Source: Timonella corticicola (GTDB taxonomy: Bacteria; Actinomycetota; Actinomycetes; Actinomycetales; Cellulomonadaceae). From it: DNA of 64,000 bases. Numbering within the stretch: the stretch's first letter is position 1; each line of letters begins with the position of its first letter. The notes under the pieces are model-generated. The model had not been told where the DNA came from. It did no database searches and was given only the letters and a program-made list of their open reading frames with translations. The translations under genes were made by a program, and so were the position numbers. Below are positions 60,329 through 64,000 of this stretch, in pieces. The stretch covers positions 62,001-126,000 of the forward strand of contig NZ_JBHUOP010000002.1 of NCBI RefSeq assembly GCF_042683685.1, given 5' to 3'.

Positions 60329-63109
60329 ATGTCTGCCGCAGCTGAAAACCAGCCCACCGAGGTCCAGCACGAGATCGACCAACTCGTAGCCAAAGGCCAG
60401 GAAGCACTGCGCGAGTACCTCGCATTCGATCAAGAGACGATCGACTACATCGTCAAGAAGGCATCCGTTGCCGCACTCTCCGTCCACGGCGAACTCGCCG
60501 TCCAAGCAGTCGCAGAAACCGGACGCGGAGTCTTCGAAGACAAGGCCGTGAAGAACATCTTCGCGTGCGAACACGTCACCAACTCCATGCTCTCGCTCAA
60601 GACCGTCGGCATCATCGGCCGCGACGAGCTCACCGGAATCACCGAGATCGCCGAACCAGTCGGCGTCATCTGTGGTGTCACCCCGGTCACCAACCCAACG
60701 TCCACCACGATCTTCAAGGCGCTCATCGCCATCAAGACTCGTAACCCCATCGTCTTCGGGTTCCACCCAAGCGCTCAGCAGTCGTCCGTTGCAGCAGCAC
60801 GCGCAGTGTATGAAGCAGCAGTCGCAGCAGGCGCCCCGGAGAACTGTGTGCAGTGGGTCGAACACCCATCGCTTCAGGCAACCAGTGCACTCATGAACCA
60901 CCCAGGCGTTGCTCTCATCCTCGCAACCGGTGGTAACGCCATGGTTCGCGCAGCCTACTCATGCGGAAAACCAGCGCTGGGTGTTGGTGCCGGAAACGTG
61001 CCAGCCTTCATCGAGAAGTCCGCAAAGCTCAAGCGTGCAGTCAACGACGTCGTGCTTTCCAAGGCCTTCGACAACGGCATGATCTGTGCGTCCGAACAGG
61101 CAGTCATCCTCGAGGCACCCATCTACGATGAGGCACTCGAAGAGTTCAAAAACCTCCACGCCTACGTGGCGACCCCCGCCGAGAAGACGATGCTCGAGGA
61201 GTTCATCTTCGGCGTCAAAGCCGAGGGGGCCAACTGCGGTGAGGCGAAGCTCAACGCAGCCGTCGTCGGCCAGAGCGCCGTATGGATCGCAGAGCAGGCA
61301 GGGTTCAGCGTCCCAGATGACACCAACATCATCCTCGCCGAGGTCTCCAGCGTCGGTGTCGAGGAGCCCCTGACCCGCGAGAAGCTCTGTCCAGTCCTTG
61401 CCGTGCTACGCGCAGAAGATGCCGAGCAGGGCATCAAGCTCTCCGAGCAGATGGTTGAATTCGACGGACTGGGTCACTCCGGTGCGATCCACTCCGAGGA
61501 CAAGGCGATCATCGAGGAATTCGGTTCCCGTGTGAAGGCCGTCCGCATCATCACCAACGCACCATCCTCGCTCGGTGGTATCGGTGACATCTACAACGCG
61601 TTCATCCCATCCCTGACCCTGGGCTGTGGCTCCTACGGACACAACTCGGTCTCCAACAACGTATCGGCCGTCAACCTCGTGAACATCAAGCGCATCGGTC
61701 GCCGCAACAACAACCTGCAGTGGTTCAAGGTTCCGGCGAAGACCTACTTCGAGCCCAACGCCATCCGCTACCTCGCTGACATGCGCGGCATCAACCGCGT
61801 CACCATTGTCACCGATGCAACGATGACCAAACTCGGGTTCGTGGACAAGATCCTCGATGTCCTCAACCGCCGCCCCGGTAACCGCATCGCGCTGCAGATC
61901 ATCGATGATGTCATGCCTGAGCCAACCGTTGAGTTCGTGAAAAAGGGCGCACGCCTCATGCAGGAGTTCAGGCCGGACACGATCATCGCGCTAGGTGGTG
62001 GTTCCCCAATGGACGCTGCCAAGGTCATGTGGCTGCTATACGAGCACCCAGAGATCGAGTTCTCGGACATGAAGGAAAAGTTCTTCGACGTGCGCAAGCG
62101 TGCATTCAAGTTCCCTGACCTCGGCGTTCTCGCATCGCTCGTGTGCATCCCCACCACGTCGGGAACAGGTTCGGAGATGACCCCATTCGCGGTCATCTCG
62201 GACCCAGAGGCCAACAAGAAGTACCCACTTGCGGACTACGCACTGACCCCAACGGTTGCGATCGTTGACCCAGCGCTGACCTCCATGATGCCGGACTTCC
62301 TCGTTGCAGACTCCGGATTCGACGCACTGACCCACGCTACCGAAGCATTTGTTTCCGTGTACGCGTCCGACTTCACCGATGGTCTGTGCCTCCACGCGAT
62401 CAAGTTGATCTTCGAGAACATCGTCGCCTCCGTCAAGGGTGGCCCCGGCTCGCAGGACCCCAAGGTTGTCAAGGCGCGCGAGAAGATGCACAACGCTTCC
62501 ACCCTCGCCGGTATGGCGTTCGGTAACTCGTTCCTCGGTATCGTGCACGCCATGGCGCACGTCACCGGTTCGTCCTTCCACCTGGTTCACGGTCGCACCA
62601 ACGCCACGTACCTGCCACACGTGATTCGCTACAACGGAACCGTGCCGACCAAGTTGACCTCGTGGCCAAAGTACGAGCACTATGTCGCACCGGAACGCTT
62701 CCAGGAGATCGCGAAGCACCTGGGCCTGCCAGCATCCACTCCGCAGGAGGGCGTCGAGTCCTACGCGAAGGCAGTTGAAGAGCTGCGCGCAGCGGTTGGC
62801 ATCCCGGCTTCGTTCCAGGCGCAGGGCGTCAACGAGGAGGAGTTCATCTCCCGCCTCGACGAGTTGGCCATGGGTGCTTACGAGGACCAGTGTGCTCCAG
62901 CCAACCCACGTATGCCGATGATCGATGACATGAAGATGATCATGGAGGCGGCATACTACGGCACCTCGTTCACCGAGGTGAAGGCTCAGCGCAAGGCTGC
63001 CGCTCTCGCTTCGATCGAGTCAGCCAAGAAGGCCGCGTCCTCCGAGGACGTCGAGGCTCCTGCTGAGGTCGAGACGGAACCTGCTGGCCGCTCACGCCGC
63101 AAGAAGTAG
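60329..63109 (+). CDS. adhE: Bifunctional acetaldehyde-CoA/alcohol dehydrogenase
   Basis: Fermentative enzyme of 926 residues reducing acetyl-CoA to ethanol with two NADH. The N-terminal aldehyde dehydrogenase half has the catalytic Cys253 in NGMICASEQAV; the C-terminal half is an iron-dependent alcohol dehydrogenase with GGGSPMDAAKVMWL, the iron ligands around DALTHATEAF and the His pair in GIVHAMAHVTGSSFHLVHGRTNA. The family assembles into helical spirosomes. The ATG at 60329 follows GAGAGG; an in-frame ATG at 60221 would add 36 unconserved residues. The C-terminus has an added tail of about 30 acidic residues ending RSRRKK. It indicates anaerobic or facultative growth. Confidence 0.96.
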   Translation: MSAAAENQPTEVQHEIDQLVAKGQEALREYLAFDQETIDYIVKKASVAALSVHGELAVQAVAETGRGVFEDKAVKNIFACEHVTNSMLSLKTVGIIGRDELTGITEIAEPVGVICGVTPVTNPTSTTIFKALIAIKTRNPIVFGFHPSAQQSSVAAARAVYEAAVAAGAPENCVQWVEHPSLQATSALMNHPGVALILATGGNAMVRAAYSCGKPALGVGAGNVPAFIEKSAKLKRAVNDVVLSKAFDNGMICASEQAVILEAPIYDEALEEFKNLHAYVATPAEKTMLEEFIFGVKAEGANCGEAKLNAAVVGQSAVWIAEQAGFSVPDDTNIILAEVSSVGVEEPLTREKLCPVLAVLRAEDAEQGIKLSEQMVEFDGLGHSGAIHSEDKAIIEEFGSRVKAVRIITNAPSSLGGIGDIYNAFIPSLTLGCGSYGHNSVSNNVSAVNLVNIKRIGRRNNNLQWFKVPAKTYFEPNAIRYLADMRGINRVTIVTDATMTKLGFVDKILDVLNRRPGNRIALQIIDDVMPEPTVEFVKKGARLMQEFRPDTIIALGGGSPMDAAKVMWLLYEHPEIEFSDMKEKFFDVRKRAFKFPDLGVLASLVCIPTTSGTGSEMTPFAVISDPEANKKYPLADYALTPTVAIVDPALTSMMPDFLVADSGFDALTHATEAFVSVYASDFTDGLCLHAIKLIFENIVASVKGGPGSQDPKVVKAREKMHNASTLAGMAFGNSFLGIVHAMAHVTGSSFHLVHGRTNATYLPHVIRYNGTVPTKLTSWPKYEHYVAPERFQEIAKHLGLPASTPQEGVESYAKAVEELRAAVGIPASFQAQGVNEEEFISRLDELAMGAYEDQCAPANPRMPMIDDMKMIMEAAYYGTSFTEVKAQRKAAALASIESAKKAASSEDVEAPAEVETEPAGRSRRKK

Positions 63110-63123
63110 GTTTCAGACAACTG

Positions 63124-63161
63124 AGAGGAGGGCCTGATCCACGTGGATCAGGCCCTCCTCT
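63124..63161 (+). terminator. Terminator of adhE
   Basis: Continuous palindrome of 38 bases centred at 63142/63143 (AGAGGAGGGCCTGATCCAC and complement), 14 bases after the adhE stop and followed by TTTG. A strong Rho-independent terminator. Confidence 0.9.
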
Positions 63162-63275
63162 TTGCTGTGGCGGATGGCTCTTAGAGCCTTGCGGTACTGG
63201 TGGTGGGTAGTTTGATCGCCAGGTCAACTGGTTTCTGATCGTAACGCTCACCTGGTACACAAGCCGGTGGGCTAT

Positions 63276-63320
63276 TTTTGGTCCGGGTGCATAGTTTTTA
63301 ACTATGCACCCGGACCAAAA
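63276..63320. terminator. Perfect 21-bp hairpin at adhE/vanY junction
   Basis: Arms TTTTGGTCCGGGTGC... (63276-63296) and complement (63300-63320) with a TTT loop. Each arm ends in four T or A, so a transcript from either strand gets a short U-run inside the stem base. Its sequence is unrelated to the neighbouring hairpins. Confidence 0.65.
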
Positions 63321-63343
63321 CAGACCCATCGACTCGTTGGGAG

Positions 63344-63377
63344 ATTCCACTCAAGGACGAATTCCACTTAACGACGA
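63344..63377 (+). repeat. 17-bp tandem direct repeat
   Basis: ATTCCACTCAAGGACGA (63344-63360) and ATTCCACTTAACGACGA (63361-63377) agree in 15 of 17 positions and are directly adjacent. The second copy runs into the left arm of the next hairpin. Confidence 0.7.
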
Positions 63378-63427
63378 GTGGGCTGGGACCGCAGGATTAT
63401 CTGCGGTCCCAGCCCACTCGTCGTTAA
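63368..63427. terminator. Perfect 27-bp hairpin at adhE/vanY junction
   Basis: Arms at 63368-63394 and 63401-63427 (TTAACGACGAGTGGGC... and complement) pair without mismatch around GATTAT. It is the third long hairpin within 310 bases between convergent adhE and the carboxypeptidase gene. The remaining spacer to 63594 contains no gene I can support. Confidence 0.65.
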
Positions 63428-63594
63428 ATAAGCCCTACAGCGCCAAACCGGTGCACGAAACCTCCTCAACTGGTCCGCGTAAGGCGGATCGATGGAGGGC
63501 TTAAACGTTTCGATCAGGCGCTTCGCCTGATCTATCACACTGGTCGGTAACTACGGCACGGCACCTGGTTGGCAATCGGCCTACGCCATCCGGC

Positions 63595-64000
63595 TCAGTA
63601 ACCGGCGGCCTTCATGCCCTTCTCGTATTCCCAGTGCCACGGCTCATAGGTGCGCGATGCCCAGTCTGGGAGAACCCACCCAAACTTTGGAGCATTCTCG
63701 TGCATCCATTCCCATTTAACGGGCGCCTGGTAACTGGAGGGGCACAGGTCCACAGCGAACCCAAAGCCGTGCGGGGAGAGCCCCGGTGAGGCAGCGTAAC
63801 TCCCGCGGGAACGTTTCACAGAGTACTGGTCAGCGAGACTGCGGTAACCACTCACAAGACACATGTCGTGTCCGAATCGAGCGTTGAACGCGTTGTTCAG
63901 TTCCGTCAGCGCAACTGCTGCCTCGGGATTCAGGTTGTATCCCATGACCTTGCACAGTTTGTCCTGCGGGATATTGCCGTTGTCCAAGACGTACCCAACC
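63595..64000 (-). CDS. VanY-type D-alanyl-D-alanine carboxypeptidase (5' end outside window)
   Basis: C-terminal 130 or more residues of a peptidase M15B/VanY-family zinc enzyme that trims the terminal D-Ala of peptidoglycan stem peptides. The zinc ligands appear in SPHGFGFAVDLC (His and Asp) and EPWHWEY (His), with SGYRSLADQ before them. The frame stays open to the window edge; a TTG at 63987 is an internal codon candidate only, and the real N-terminus, probably with a signal or membrane segment, lies beyond 64000. Confidence 0.88.
   Translation of the reverse strand, partial: VGYVLDNGNIPQDKLCKVMGYNLNPEAAVALTELNNAFNARFGHDMCLVSGYRSLADQYSVKRSRGSYAASPGLSPHGFGFAVDLCPSSYQAPVKWEWMHENAPKFGWVLPDWASRTYEPWHWEYEKGMKAAGY

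Noticed and set aside
63344..63427. Possible CRISPR array
   Set aside because: Only two adjacent 17-bp units without spacers, followed by a hairpin; no cas genes in the window.

Overview
This window is chromosomal DNA of a GC-rich actinobacterium, most likely a facultatively anaerobic member of the Actinomycetaceae (Trueperella/Arcanobacterium-like). The assignment is inferred from gene content, not from a marker-gene comparison. Pointers are NucS/EndoMS next to a DUF2550 gene and the ATP synthase operon, Rho with a long Arg/Asn/Asp-rich insertion, the order hom-thrC-thrB-rho-rpmE-prfA-prmC-tsaC-wecA-atpI-atpBEFHAGDC, an FMN riboswitch before a PnuC-type (RibM/PnuX) transporter, HmuTUV with an HtaA-like surface protein, many GTG/TTG starts, and a fermentative AdhE.

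Left to right: (1) 152-4492, class Ib ribonucleotide reductase nrdH-nrdE-nrdF on the minus strand, behind two tandem NrdR boxes and DnaA-box-like sequences; no nrdI is present. (2) 4842-11638, a mannoside locus: GH2 beta-mannosidase, a divergent ROK regulator, an acetyl esterase of the AXE1 type and an AGE-family sugar isomerase/epimerase. (3) 11905-27832, a larger glycan locus: GH31 alpha-xylosidase, GH42 beta-galactosidase, GH95 alpha-fucosidase, a LacI-family regulator, an LplABC-type sugar ABC importer without its own ATPase, and a GH3 enzyme with extra domains. Three copies of the palindrome TCGAANCGNTTCGA lie before GH42/GH95, the importer and GH3, which suggests one LacI regulon. The set matches intracellular breakdown of fucosylated xyloglucan oligosaccharides. 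(4) 28108-55077, a long minus-strand housekeeping block: nucS, DUF2550, F-type ATP synthase, wecA, tsaC, prmC, prfA, rpmE, rho, thrB, thrC, hom, then a haem-uptake operon with a DtxR/IdeR-like box, then lysA and argS. The haem operon sits between lysA and hom, genes that are usually adjacent. (5) 55304-58818, a FadR/GntR regulator, tRNA-Arg(CCG) and two CDP-glycerol glycerophosphotransferase genes. (6) 59130-60031, ribM under an FMN riboswitch. (7) 60329-63109, adhE, preceded by a FadR-type palindrome. (8) a VanY-type D,D-carboxypeptidase gene cut by the right edge.

Two structural patterns are not explained by genes. All five convergent gene junctions hold long, mostly perfect inverted repeats (arms 15-35 bp) of unrelated sequence. 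Three intergenic spots (about 20.6, 56.3 and 58.95 kb) share a composite repeat: an inverted repeat followed by a conserved GC-rich segment in the same orientation.
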